Below, piece after piece: positions 63,794 through 64,000 of a stretch of 64,000 nt of DNA. A model generated the notes under the pieces. It searched no databases and was not told where the DNA came from. It worked only from the letters and a program-made list of their open reading frames with translations. Position 1 is the stretch's first letter; each line of letters opens with the position of its first letter. The stretch lies in the NCBI GenBank assembly GCA_009869945.1, contig WIXG01000034.1, positions 62,001 to 126,000 on the forward strand, in the 5' to 3' direction. The translations under genes and the position numbers were made by a program. The DNA is from Mesaphorura yosii. Lineage: Eukaryota; Arthropoda; Collembola; Poduromorpha; Tullbergiidae.

Positions 63794-63808
63794 GAGTCGA
63801 GTCGAGTC
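63794..63808 (+). repeat. (GAGTC)3 tandem repeat
   Basis: Three GAGTC units run in tandem and are followed by TCGAG. The unit links to the GAGTC-bearing inverted repeats at 3556-3583 and 59901-59923. Confidence 0.85.
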
Positions 63809-64000
63809 TCGAGCACACAAACACGTGAAATTTGTTGCTCGTCGGACGGAAGGAGTCACTCCTCACGTTTTCATGTCTCATTTTTTTCTTGTTCTTGTTC
63901 TCGCACTTTTGTTCACTTCTTTACTTGCATTTAATGTTCACGCACCATCGTCGTTTGTTGTTATTGCCTTTACCATTGCTTTTGCTTACTCGAAATCGGA

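Larger units (their letters stand above)
56001..64000. other. Non-coding stretch, no gene recognised
   Basis: No gene was recognised. The longest frame is 57080-57430 (plus, 116 codons, TTG start). Named content: octamers at 56170-56177 and 62563-62570; GGCAATGG at 58363-58370; a promoter-like arrangement at 58230; long pyrimidine tracts at 58541-58648 and 60030-60212; TATATAAG at 58930-58937, 48 bases before an ATG frame (58985-59224, 79 codons, unrecognised); small hairpins at 59901-59923 and 60647-60683; TTTATGGC at 62220-62227; CACAATTGTG at 62847-62856; a GAGGAGAGAGA word at 63293-63303; and GAGTC repeats at 63794-63808. Confidence 0.7.

Overview
No protein-coding gene, tRNA, rRNA, known microRNA, transposon or CRISPR array could be recognised in this window. 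It reads as a long non-coding stretch, intergenic DNA or one very large intron, of a eukaryote. Base composition is AT-rich (around 40% GC by eye, not counted), and CG dinucleotides are common and not visibly depleted. That suits an invertebrate with little CpG methylation, and the general texture is arthropod-like. No gene anchors the species, so this assignment is weak.

Open reading frames are short and fall on both strands in overlapping frames, as expected by chance. The longest is 151 codons at 48033-48488. At this composition a stop is expected about every 16 codons, so about one frame of that length should occur by chance in six frames of 64 kb. Most of the longer frames begin with TTG or GTG rather than ATG. 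The two longest ATG-initiated frames I checked are 18223-18594 (minus, 123 codons) and 38755-39114 (plus, 119 codons). Neither shows a domain I know. No homeobox, zinc-finger, kinase or other signature was found in the frames I read.

The window does hold short structured DNA and recurrent words. There are about twenty palindromes and small inverted repeats, including a 17-bp imperfect hairpin near 32246-32310 that is fully paired only on the minus strand. Others are a nested hairpin at 10357-10408, an 11-bp TAATTA-rich inverted repeat at 55003-55041, and a perfect 16-bp palindrome at 41064-41079. Purine- or pyrimidine-only tracts recur, most strikingly at 23629-23722, 58541-58648 and 60030-60212. 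The words GCCATAAA, GGCAATGG and the octamer ATGCAAAT each occur several times more often than base composition predicts, counted by eye. Two TATA-plus-initiator arrangements (39133 and 58230) are weak promoter candidates.

The most economical reading is cis-regulatory DNA around a gene lying outside the window. No new multi-gene system can be supported here. The annotation therefore consists of region descriptions plus the short elements that can be verified base by base.
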